Shown: positions 1 to 5,920 of the stretch, one piece after another
Layout: each line of letters starts with the position of its first letter
Position numbering within the stretch: the stretch's first letter is position 1
Assembly (NCBI GenBank): GCA_015487645.1
Contig: WFPH01000078.1
Span: forward strand, 1-15,136
Direction of reading: 5' to 3'
Length of the DNA stretch: 15,136 bases
DNA from: Thermosulfurimonas sp.
GTDB lineage: Bacteria; Desulfobacterota; Thermodesulfobacteria; Thermodesulfobacteriales; Thermodesulfobacteriaceae
Notes under the pieces: generated by a model
What the model saw: only the letters and a program-made list of their open reading frames with translations
What the model was told of the DNA's origin: nothing
Database searches by the model: none
Position numbers and translations under genes: made by a program

Positions 1-408
1 AACTATCTCTGTGGCCAGTGTCACGGCGACTTCCACGCCCAGGTGGACTACGATACCACCATAGGTAGCCCCTGGATTCGTCACCCGACCGACTACGACA
101 TGAACAATGTGAAGACCGGTGAATACGGTAATTATCCCGGTGCCGGAAACGGGACCTCGCTCTGGAACGGAAATTATGGTATTGCCGCCGTTGGAGATTA
201 CTTCCCTGATGTGCCTGTAGGCAGTAGCGACGGGCTTGTGAAGTCTCAGGTGCTTCAGAATGCGGGTGACGCCATCGTGCTCTGTCTCTCCTGCCACAAG
301 GCCCACGGTTCGCCCTACGATGACCTCCTGCGGTGGGATTATACCGCCTGTACGGCCGGAACCCAGAATGCGAACTGTGGTTGTTTCGCCTGTCATACCA
401 GTAAGTAA
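1..408 (+). CDS. Low-heme-density multiheme cytochrome c, C-terminal part (5' end outside window)
   Basis: The reading frame is open from base 1 to the TAA at 406-408, so only the last 135 residues are present; the start lies upstream. Three canonical heme sites are visible: CGQCH near the left edge, CLSCH in the middle and CFACH close to the C-terminus. The fragment is rich in Gly, Asn, Tyr and Thr and widely spaced in hemes, unlike the dense cytochromes further along. It aligns by eye with the last third of the complete protein at 13495-14571: both carry CHGDFH, a GSPW-x-RHPTDYD block, AHGSPY followed by LRWDY, and a final CxACHT. The two are therefore paralogues. Such low-density proteins with separated hemes resemble OmcS/OmcE-type extracellular filament cytochromes in general character; that role is inference. 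A terminator follows directly, so this gene may be transcribed at a different level from the operon downstream. Confidence 0.88.
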   Translation, partial: NYLCGQCHGDFHAQVDYDTTIGSPWIRHPTDYDMNNVKTGEYGNYPGAGNGTSLWNGNYGIAAVGDYFPDVPVGSSDGLVKSQVLQNAGDAIVLCLSCHKAHGSPYDDLLRWDYTACTAGTQNANCGCFACHTSK

Positions 409-415
409 GCTCTAA

Positions 416-432
416 TCGGGGGATCCCCCCGA
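416..432 (+). other. Short GC-rich hairpin upstream of the terminator
   Basis: TCGGGGG (416-422) and CCCCCGA (426-432) can pair as a 7-bp stem around a three-base loop. It lies eight bases after the stop of the first cytochrome gene and immediately before the main terminator hairpin. It has no T-run of its own, so it is more likely a 3' mRNA-stabilising structure or an accessory to the terminator than a separate terminator. Confidence 0.5.
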
Positions 433-433
433 G

Positions 434-463
434 AAAGCGGGGCCGCAAGGCCCCGCTTTTTTT
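434..463 (+). terminator. Strong intrinsic (Rho-independent) terminator
   Basis: AAAGCGGGGCC (434-444) pairs perfectly with GGCCCCGCTTT (449-459) around a GCAA tetraloop (445-448), and a run of seven T follows (457-463). This is a textbook intrinsic terminator. It closes the first cytochrome gene. Only 22 bases separate the end of the T-run from the ATG of the next gene, with no recognisable promoter in them, so the downstream operon probably depends on read-through or on a promoter upstream of the terminator. Confidence 0.9.
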
Positions 464-485
464 GGGTCCGGGTTTGGGGGTCGAG

Positions 486-1574
486 ATGCGGGGTGTGGTA
501 GGGGTTCTGCTCCTCGGGTGCTTGGTGGGGATAGCTTTTGCGGACAAGACTCCGAGGGGCCAGTCGGTTCCTTCCAGGAAACTGGTGGTTCTCGGAGTCC
601 TTGAGCGGGATATGGAGGCTCGTCCCTTTGTTTCCCCCATGCATGTGGCCTTCGACCCTTCCACCTATGAGATTTATATCTCCGATCCCGGGCGAAGCGA
701 GCTGGCCATCTTCAGCCCGGATTTCTTTCCCCGGTTTTCTCTGGGGAAGGGGCGGGGCATAGAAGGTCCTTATGGGATCGCGGTGGACGAAGAGGGATAT
801 ATCTACGTATGTCAGGCCGCCACGCTGAAAAAGCCGCCCCGGCTCAGCATCCTGAACGGAGCCGGGATACTGGAGGAGGAATTCTCCTTCCGGGATTATC
901 CTTTCGAGGGAGCCTCTGATTTCAGGCCCCGTTCGGTGGCGGTGGGAAAGAGATTCATCTATGTGGCCGGTGAGGTTTTTGCCGGCCTGGTGGTTCTTGA
1001 TAGGCAAGGGCGATTTGTGCGGATTATAACGGTTAAGGACCGGGTGGCTCCCGGTTTCCCGGAGGAGAAGGCCTTGATCAACGACGTTTATGTGGATCGT
1101 AAGGGGAGACTTTATCTCGTAAGCGCTCAGATGGGTCGTTTCTACGTTTATAACGCTCTGGGACATTTCCTTTTCAAGGGTGGAAAGAAGGGCGGCGGTC
1201 CGGGTAAACTCAGCCGGCCGAGCGGGATAGCCGCCGATCCCAATCTGGGCCTTATCCTGGTCATAGACTACATGCGGCACACGGGTCTGGCCTATTCCTA
1301 CCGGGACGGCCGTTTTCTTTTCGAGTTCGGAGGCCGGGGCTGGGCTCCGGGCTGGTTCAATTACCCCACCGACATCGCCATAGACCCTCAGGGTCGCGTC
1401 TATGTGGCGGATCTCTTCAACCGAAGGGTGCAGGTCTTCGTATTCGGGGAGGAGGAGGGCGCCTATTCCCCGGTGCCTTCCTTCATCACGCCTCTGAGAC
1501 CCATAGAGAAGCCCAAAAGAGGCCAAAAGGGAAAGCCCTCAAAAAAATCTCCGGGAAAGGAGGCGCAGCCGTGA
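486..1574 (+). CDS. Exported NHL-repeat beta-propeller protein
   Basis: The product is 362 residues. ATG 486 is chosen because the in-frame TTG at 462 falls inside the terminator T-run and would add eight residues ahead of a clean Sec signal peptide (residues 1-19, ending GIAFA before Asp20). The mature part is a run of NHL-like blades. Typical blade phrases are GPYGIAVDEEGYIYV (about 94-108), SGIAADPNLG (246-255) and YPTDIAIDPQGRVYVADL (293-310), the last followed by NRRVQVF, the classic NHL ending. About six blades can be counted. A basic Lys/Pro-rich tail (341-362) follows. There is no heme motif. NHL propellers are commonly encoded beside multiheme cytochromes in Geobacter-type clusters, where they are thought to bind protein partners; a scaffold or assembly role here is inference. 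The stop overlaps the GTG start of the 12-heme cytochrome by four bases, indicating translational coupling. Confidence 0.88.
   Translation: MRGVVGVLLLGCLVGIAFADKTPRGQSVPSRKLVVLGVLERDMEARPFVSPMHVAFDPSTYEIYISDPGRSELAIFSPDFFPRFSLGKGRGIEGPYGIAVDEEGYIYVCQAATLKKPPRLSILNGAGILEEEFSFRDYPFEGASDFRPRSVAVGKRFIYVAGEVFAGLVVLDRQGRFVRIITVKDRVAPGFPEEKALINDVYVDRKGRLYLVSAQMGRFYVYNALGHFLFKGGKKGGGPGKLSRPSGIAADPNLGLILVIDYMRHTGLAYSYRDGRFLFEFGGRGWAPGWFNYPTDIAIDPQGRVYVADLFNRRVQVFVFGEEEGAYSPVPSFITPLRPIEKPKRGQKGKPSKKSPGKEAQP
1556..1563 (+). promoter_or_regulatory. Ribosome binding site supporting the GTG start at 1571
   Basis: AAAGGAGG is a near-perfect Shine-Dalgarno sequence seven bases ahead of GTG 1571, inside the 3' end of the NHL gene. 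It supports the non-ATG start, which is followed at once by a signal peptide. Confidence 0.8.
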
Positions 1575-2386
1575 GGAAACTGGTGGTTATGCTGGCTTTT
1601 TTAGGGTTGGCTTGGTTTGTGGTTTCGGTGGGCTACGGGGGTGAGGCTCAGGAGACCGCCGGAGATGCGCAGGCCTCGTCCCCGGCAGTCCTTACGGATG
1701 CGGACTGCGTGAAGTGTCACCCCCCGCAGGTTAAGCAGATAAACGAAAAAGGGGGCAAGCACGCCAAGGTGGGGTGTCTGAGGTGCCATGAAGGGCACGC
1801 CCCGCTCTTTCCCAAAGAGAAGATGATCCCTCAGTGTTCCAAGTGCCATCAGGGCAAATCCCATTTCACCCTTGAGAACTGTCTCCAGTGTCACACTAAC
1901 CCGCACACCCCGCTTGAGATCACCTTCGAGGAAGGAGAATACAAGAAGGCCTGTCTTACCTGTCACCCCGGGCCTGGGCAGCAGATGGAAAGCGTGCCCA
2001 GTGCCCATGCCGAGCAGGCCTGCAATTTCTGTCATACCCGGCACGGCTACATCCCCAACTGTCTCGACTGTCACGATCCACACCTTGAGGGCCAGACCTT
2101 CGAGGACTGTGTAAGCTGTCACCAGGCCCACAAACCCACGGAGGTTACCTACGGGGCCGATGTGCCCAACCGTCTCTGCGGGGCTTGTCATGAGGAGATC
2201 AGGAAGACCCTTGAGTCTGGGAATACCAAGCATGCTCAGCTGGCCTGTGTCTTCTGTCACCGCTCGGTGCATGGGGTGAGGCCCAAGTGCGAGACCTGTC
2301 ACGGGGTGCCTCATCCGGCGGATATGTTAGAGGGCTTTTCCGGTTGTCTGGATTGTCACGAGGATCCCCATAATCTAGTAAAATAG
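1571..2386 (+). CDS. Exported dodecaheme cytochrome c, probably periplasmic
   Basis: The product is 271 residues, starting at GTG with a strong Shine-Dalgarno sequence. A Sec signal peptide spans about residues 1-23 (MRKLVVMLAFLGLAWFVVS...), without a lipobox Cys, so the mature protein should be soluble. Twelve CXXCH motifs follow in order: CVKCH, CLRCH, CSKCH, CLQCH, CLTCH, CNFCH, CLDCH, CVSCH, CGACH, CVFCH, CETCH and CLDCH. That is one heme per roughly 22 residues, dense enough for a continuous heme wire. Extra His residues (GGKH, TRHGY, NPH, DPH) can serve as distal ligands. The motif order and spacing match the next gene closely, so the two are a tandem duplication. Dodecaheme proteins of this size occur in Geobacter Ext-type conduits, and MtrA/DmsE-type decahemes play the same part elsewhere. 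Carrying electrons across the periplasm to the barrel is the likely role, by inference. Confidence 0.9.
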   Translation: MRKLVVMLAFLGLAWFVVSVGYGGEAQETAGDAQASSPAVLTDADCVKCHPPQVKQINEKGGKHAKVGCLRCHEGHAPLFPKEKMIPQCSKCHQGKSHFTLENCLQCHTNPHTPLEITFEEGEYKKACLTCHPGPGQQMESVPSAHAEQACNFCHTRHGYIPNCLDCHDPHLEGQTFEDCVSCHQAHKPTEVTYGADVPNRLCGACHEEIRKTLESGNTKHAQLACVFCHRSVHGVRPKCETCHGVPHPADMLEGFSGCLDCHEDPHNLVK

Positions 2387-2393
2387 GGCTTTG

Positions 2394-2402
2394 AAAAGGA
2401 GG
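2394..2402 (+). promoter_or_regulatory. Ribosome binding site deciding the start at 2409
   Basis: AAAAGGAGG lies six bases before ATG 2409. It overlaps the alternative TTG start at 2391 and so excludes it. The chosen start gives a canonical lipoprotein signal peptide. Confidence 0.85.
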
Positions 2403-2408
2403 TCGAAG

Positions 2409-3386
2409 ATGAGGAAGGCCTTTTTGGGAATGTTGGTCTTTTTGGCGGTGGGTCTCATCTGGCTGGTCTCCTGTACCACGACCACCAAGACCACAGGGGC
2501 GGCCGTGGAGGTTAGGACTCCGGCGGCCGCCGAGGCTGCAGGTAAGCCTAAGCTTGCGGAGGAAGCGGCTCCGGCGGCCGAGGAGGTGGCCAGGGCCGAA
2601 GAGGTTCCCCCGGAAAAGGTCCTCTTTGAGGGTGAGATAAAGCCACTTTCCCCGGTGGAGTGTGCCCGCTGTCACTATCCCATCTACAAGATCCTCAAGG
2701 ATCAGGGTGGCAAGCATCGGCAGGTCTGTACCAACTGCCACGAGGTCTATCACCGCTATAACCCCTTGAGGAAGAACTGGAAGGCCATCATGCCCAAATG
2801 CAATAAGTGCCACGGCCTTCCGCATGGCAAGGCGGCCAAGGAGTGTCTCTCCTGCCACCAGGAGCCTCACAGTCCCCGCCGGATAGAGCTTGCCAGCGTG
2901 AGCGGAAAGTGTGCCCTCTGTCATAAGGACGAGTCCGAAACCCTCAAGACTCATGAAAGCGCCCACCAGGATGTGGGTTGCGAGGGGTGCCATTCCGACC
3001 GCCATGGCCGGGTGCCGGAGTGTTTCGAGTGCCATGACGAGGGCCATATCCCGGGCCAGACGGTGAAGGAGTGTCTCTCGTGTCACAATCCGCACATGCC
3101 TAAGGACATCAAGTCCTTTGAGGGGCTTGAGGTGGACAATCGGGTCTGTGGATCCTGCCACGATACGGAATTCGAGCGTCTGGCCTCCACCACCACCAAG
3201 CACGGAAAACAGGCCTGCGTTTTCTGTCACAACCGGCATGGCTTTAAGCCCAAGTGCGAGGGGTGTCACGGTAAACCTCATTCTGCGGCCCTGCACAAGA
3301 AGTTCCCGCAGTGTTTGAGGTGTCATCTTGATCCTCACAGCCTGAGGAGGCCTAAGGTTTCGGAGGTTCAGATCCAGGGTAAGTAA
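2409..3386 (+). CDS. Dodecaheme cytochrome c lipoprotein, putative barrel-associated conduit cytochrome
   Basis: The product is 325 residues. The signal peptide ends in a canonical lipobox, LVSC, with lipidated Cys22; the next residue is Thr, so no Asp+2 inner-membrane retention signal is present. A flexible Ala/Glu/Pro-rich linker (about 23-83) leads to twelve CXXCH motifs beginning at Cys85: CARCH, CTNCH, CNKCH, CLSCH, CALCH, CEGCH, CFECH, CLSCH, CGSCH, CVFCH, CEGCH and CLRCH. Order and spacing parallel the preceding 12-heme protein, for example GGKH between hemes 1 and 2, KHxxxACVFCH at heme 10 and PKCExCHGxPH at heme 11. It is therefore a duplicate that gained lipidation and a linker, or whose partner lost them. 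The barrel gene's ATG follows its TAA with no gap. By analogy with porin-cytochrome conduits it could plug the barrel or sit on one face of the outer membrane; the face cannot be told from sequence. Confidence 0.9.
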   Translation: MRKAFLGMLVFLAVGLIWLVSCTTTTKTTGAAVEVRTPAAAEAAGKPKLAEEAAPAAEEVARAEEVPPEKVLFEGEIKPLSPVECARCHYPIYKILKDQGGKHRQVCTNCHEVYHRYNPLRKNWKAIMPKCNKCHGLPHGKAAKECLSCHQEPHSPRRIELASVSGKCALCHKDESETLKTHESAHQDVGCEGCHSDRHGRVPECFECHDEGHIPGQTVKECLSCHNPHMPKDIKSFEGLEVDNRVCGSCHDTEFERLASTTTKHGKQACVFCHNRHGFKPKCEGCHGKPHSAALHKKFPQCLRCHLDPHSLRRPKVSEVQIQGK

Positions 3387-5303
3387 ATGTGGATCTGGTT
3401 CCTCCTGGCCGTATTGCTGGCGGGGGGGCCTGTGTGGGGTTTCAGTTTTTCTTCCTCATGGCAAAGGAGCGAGAGCAAAGGGACCCCCCCGCAATGGATC
3501 CAGAACTATACCTTTTCCTTCTCCCGCAGTCTTACCCACGCCTTAAGCACCGGAGGTAGTGTGCGGTATTCTCATCAGAGCCAGGCCGATACCTGGCGCA
3601 AGACCTGGACCCCTTCGATATATTTCTCCATTGCGAACGATCTTTTCAGTTTCAATCTCTCCGGTACCGGCACTCAGTCCGAAACTGAAAGTACCCCTGC
3701 CATGAAATCCCATTCCTGGAGCGCCAATCTCTCCACCTCCTATCGGGAGGTGAGTATAGGCCTTTACTTTAACTACAATCGTCAATGGAACGAGGCCCAT
3801 CCCCGAACCGTGGATAGCAGGAGCAACGGCTGGGGATTTTCGCTGGCCAGATCTTTTGACAAAGGGTTGCTGGCCAATCTTTCGGTAAATTACGACTTCC
3901 GGATAGACCGCAGCGAGGATCTGATCGCGGGCTCCGAGAGCCGGAGCGATGCCCAGGCGGTTCGTATGTCTTATAGCAACATCTTTCACGGGCTTTCCTT
4001 TTCTCTTTCCCATCAGTATTACATATCTACCTCCGAGGCCGACTATACCCTGGGAGCCGGGGGCCGGGCCAGGGCCTATGTGGATCTTTCCTTTAACGGC
4101 ACGCCTCCCGGAACCCTTTACCCCGGAACCACCTCCACGGACAACAATACCCTGGTAATCCTCGGCCCGCAGCAAGAAATACAGGGTCTTGAGCTTTACA
4201 TCGACTGGACCAATCGTAAAGCCGTTTCCGGGACCAGCGGCTGGGACATAGAATACAGCTCCGACGGGGTCCACTGGACCAGGATCACAAGCAACGTCTC
4301 CCTGCCCTACCAGTTTTCCAGCCCGGTTAAAGCCCGTTATTTTAGATTAATCCTGGTCTCCGGTTCTCCGGTGCAGTTGATTGATCCCCATGTGAGGGGT
4401 TTTTACTTTGTTACCGAAACCCATACCGAAAGCAAATTGACCCATTATCAGGGAAATCTCAGTCTTTCATATAATTTTCCACGCGAAATCCATACCAGTT
4501 ACTTTTTTTCCTACGATATCAGCAAGCCGGACACCGGAAGCGAGACCAAACGCTTCAATCATTCCCTTTCGGCCTCCTGGGATCCCAGCCGGTATTTCCG
4601 TCCCCGTATGACTGTTTCTTATTATACAGATCAGACGGGAAACAAACCCGATCAGGAAAGCCGGAGTTATTCCCTGGGAATAAGTTCTGACCCTCTGGAT
4701 ACGGTAACTCTCAGCGGGGCCTATACCTATAACAAGAGCTGGACCGGCGGGGATCCGGTCTCACAGTCCGAATCTTACAGTCTCGGGGTCCAGATGGAGC
4801 TCTATCCGGATCTCATCTTGAAGACCAACGCCGGTTATTCCGAGACCCGCTCCTTCGGTAACGCCACCAGCCTTACCAGAAGTTATACCACCAGCCTGGA
4901 TCTTCTGGCCCGTCTTCGGCCGGATGTGACCCTGGATCTCCGGACCGATTACACCCGTTCGAAGCCTTCCGGCGGCGAGGTCACCACCAGCAAACGGTAT
5001 CAGGCTTCCGTAAGCTGGCGTATCTCAAGCATTCTGTTCTTTAGCACCTACCATACCATAACCGATAGCGGCCAGCAGAAGGTTTATAACTATAGCTATT
5101 CTTTCTCTCTGGCCCCTACCAGTAAGGTGCGGGTGAGCGGAAGCTGGGGAGGATCTCGCAACGGTGCCAAAAGCGATACCCTTTCGGCCAACCTCACCTG
5201 GAACCTTGGGCCGCATCTTAACCTCAATACCAGTTATTCCTGGAGTAAATCGGATACTGAGACCAGCTGGAGCTGGTTTTTGAATTTAAGCCTTGTTTTT
5301 TAG
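3387..5303 (+). CDS. Outer-membrane beta-barrel (putative cytochrome-conduit porin) with inserted discoidin-like domain
   Basis: The product is 638 residues. The signal peptide is about 1-18 (MWIWFLLAVLLAGGPVWG). Residues about 20-222 and 346-638 are a chain of short alternating-residue, aromatic-rich strands (SLSYNF, SASWDP, TVSYYT, NLSLVF) with polar turns. The last residue is Phe, the usual BAM recognition end of outer-membrane proteins. Strand content fits a large barrel of the MtrB/PioB/Ext size class, although I see no specific family signature. A soluble module interrupts the barrel at about 223-345 (see the separate entry). There are no heme motifs. The start touches the stop of the lipidated 12-heme cytochrome, and the soluble 12-heme cytochrome lies just before that, which is the usual cytochrome-plus-porin arrangement of an outer-membrane electron conduit. 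The conduit role is inferred from this context; a generic export porin is the alternative. Confidence 0.85.
   Translation: MWIWFLLAVLLAGGPVWGFSFSSSWQRSESKGTPPQWIQNYTFSFSRSLTHALSTGGSVRYSHQSQADTWRKTWTPSIYFSIANDLFSFNLSGTGTQSETESTPAMKSHSWSANLSTSYREVSIGLYFNYNRQWNEAHPRTVDSRSNGWGFSLARSFDKGLLANLSVNYDFRIDRSEDLIAGSESRSDAQAVRMSYSNIFHGLSFSLSHQYYISTSEADYTLGAGGRARAYVDLSFNGTPPGTLYPGTTSTDNNTLVILGPQQEIQGLELYIDWTNRKAVSGTSGWDIEYSSDGVHWTRITSNVSLPYQFSSPVKARYFRLILVSGSPVQLIDPHVRGFYFVTETHTESKLTHYQGNLSLSYNFPREIHTSYFFSYDISKPDTGSETKRFNHSLSASWDPSRYFRPRMTVSYYTDQTGNKPDQESRSYSLGISSDPLDTVTLSGAYTYNKSWTGGDPVSQSESYSLGVQMELYPDLILKTNAGYSETRSFGNATSLTRSYTTSLDLLARLRPDVTLDLRTDYTRSKPSGGEVTTSKRYQASVSWRISSILFFSTYHTITDSGQQKVYNYSYSFSLAPTSKVRVSGSWGGSRNGAKSDTLSANLTWNLGPHLNLNTSYSWSKSDTETSWSWFLNLSLVF
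4053..4421 (+). other. Discoidin (F5/8 type C)-like domain inserted in the barrel
   Basis: Residues about 223-345 of the barrel protein lack the barrel strand rhythm and carry hallmarks of the discoidin/F5-8 type C fold: EYSSDGVHWT (289-298), the typical 'SxDGxxWT' strand, and ARYFRLILVSG (316-326), the typical 'aRYiRL' strand. A preceding LELYIDW stretch fits the same fold. Barrel strands resume after it (ESKLTHYQGNLSLSYNF). An insertion this large must occupy a loop or plug. An extracellular loop is most likely, where such domains usually bind sugars or proteins. The fold is read from motifs; its side of the membrane and its ligand are unknown. Confidence 0.7.
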
Positions 5304-5321
5304 TGAATAAATCCTTACAAT
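5293..5321 (+). promoter_or_regulatory. Candidate internal sigma-70-type promoter
   Basis: TTGTTT (5293-5298) and TACAAT (5316-5321) are 17 bases apart, in the only AT-rich gap inside the cluster, at the end of the barrel gene. The -10 box matches consensus at five of six positions; the -35 matches only three. Transcription would begin near 5328, leaving a very short leader before ATG 5340. This is a weak candidate. Confidence 0.2.
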
Positions 5322-5339
5322 AGTGTTAAGGAGGGGGCA

Positions 5340-5903
5340 ATGCGAAAGGGCCTGCTTCTGGTTCTGATCCTGATCCTGGCCGGGGGGTGTGGATCGCGGG
5401 GGTCGATAAAGAGTTATCTGCGTGAGGGGGTGGACCCGGCCTTTGTCAAGAGAGTGGCCATCCTGAAGTTTGAAAATCACACCGAGAACAAGCAGGCCGC
5501 GGATCGTCTGCGGGATCTGGTAACCATGGAGGCCCTGGCCTTGGGGATCTTTGATGTGGTGGATCGCACGGTGGTGGACGAGGTGCTGGCCGAGGAGGGG
5601 GTGGAGGAAGGCACGGGGCTTGACAAGGATACCGTGAGGCGTCTGGGAAAGAGGCTCGGGGTTCAGGCTCTCTTGGTTGGAAGTGTTAATGCCTATGAAG
5701 AAGAAAGGGAAGGTTCCTATTCCTATCCGGTGGTGAGTTTGAGCCTCAGGCTTCTCGATGTGGCCTCCGGGGAGATCATCTGGAAGGCCGGGGGCACGGA
5801 AACAGGCTACAGCCTGGTGGGAAGGCTTTTCGGCTGGAAACCCGAAAACGCCATCGAGGTGAGTTTTCGCCTGGTGGAAAGGCTTTTGAGGACTTTTAAA
5901 TAA
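5340..5903 (+). CDS. CsgG/LpoB/GNA1162-like lipoprotein
   Basis: The product is 187 residues. AAGGAGG (5328-5334) lies five bases before the ATG. The signal peptide ends ILAGGC, giving lipidated Cys17; the lipobox is somewhat loose, with Ala at -3. The mature part has the pattern of the CsgG-LpoB-GNA1162 (DUF799) superfamily: VAILKFENHTEN (39-50), helix, LGIFDVVDRTVVDEVLAE (68-85), RRLGKRLGVQALLVGSV (100-116), then strands ending SLRLLDVASGEIIWKAGG (135-152). These outer-membrane-directed lipoproteins or their relatives form secretion channels (CsgG) or activate envelope enzymes (LpoB). The length fits the single-domain LpoB/GNA1162 members and lacks the long insertions of CsgG. It is the first of three neighbouring genes with this domain. 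A role in envelope assembly or export of the cytochromes is inference from context. Confidence 0.8.
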   Translation: MRKGLLLVLILILAGGCGSRGSIKSYLREGVDPAFVKRVAILKFENHTENKQAADRLRDLVTMEALALGIFDVVDRTVVDEVLAEEGVEEGTGLDKDTVRRLGKRLGVQALLVGSVNAYEEEREGSYSYPVVSLSLRLLDVASGEIIWKAGGTETGYSLVGRLFGWKPENAIEVSFRLVERLLRTFK

Positions 5904-5907
5904 GTTT

Positions 5908-5912
5908 AAGGA
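5908..5912 (+). promoter_or_regulatory. Ribosome binding site favouring the start at 5921
   Basis: AAGGA (5908-5912) is eight bases before ATG 5921. The upstream in-frame ATG at 5912 overlaps this site and would have no spacer, so 5921 is the better start. Confidence 0.6.
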
Positions 5913-5920
5913 TGACCTGT

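Noticed and set aside
462..485. Earlier TTG start for the first NHL protein
   Set aside because: It lies in the T-run of the intrinsic terminator, has no ribosome binding site and puts eight residues before the signal peptide.
518..521. Possible lipobox LLGC in the first NHL protein
   Set aside because: The hydrophobic segment continues past this Cys and a clean signal peptidase I site (AFA before Asp) follows, so a soluble exported protein is more likely.
393..1526. 377-residue open frame on the minus strand opposite the first NHL gene
   Set aside because: It is antisense to a gene with a signal peptide and clear NHL blades. The translation has no signal or domain pattern and runs through the terminator region; it is a by-product of GC-rich codon use.
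2199..3338. 379-residue minus-strand frame opposite the 12-heme lipoprotein gene
   Set aside because: Repeated TGT..CAC heme codons read backwards avoid stops, which creates long antisense frames. There is no ribosome binding site or recognisable domain.
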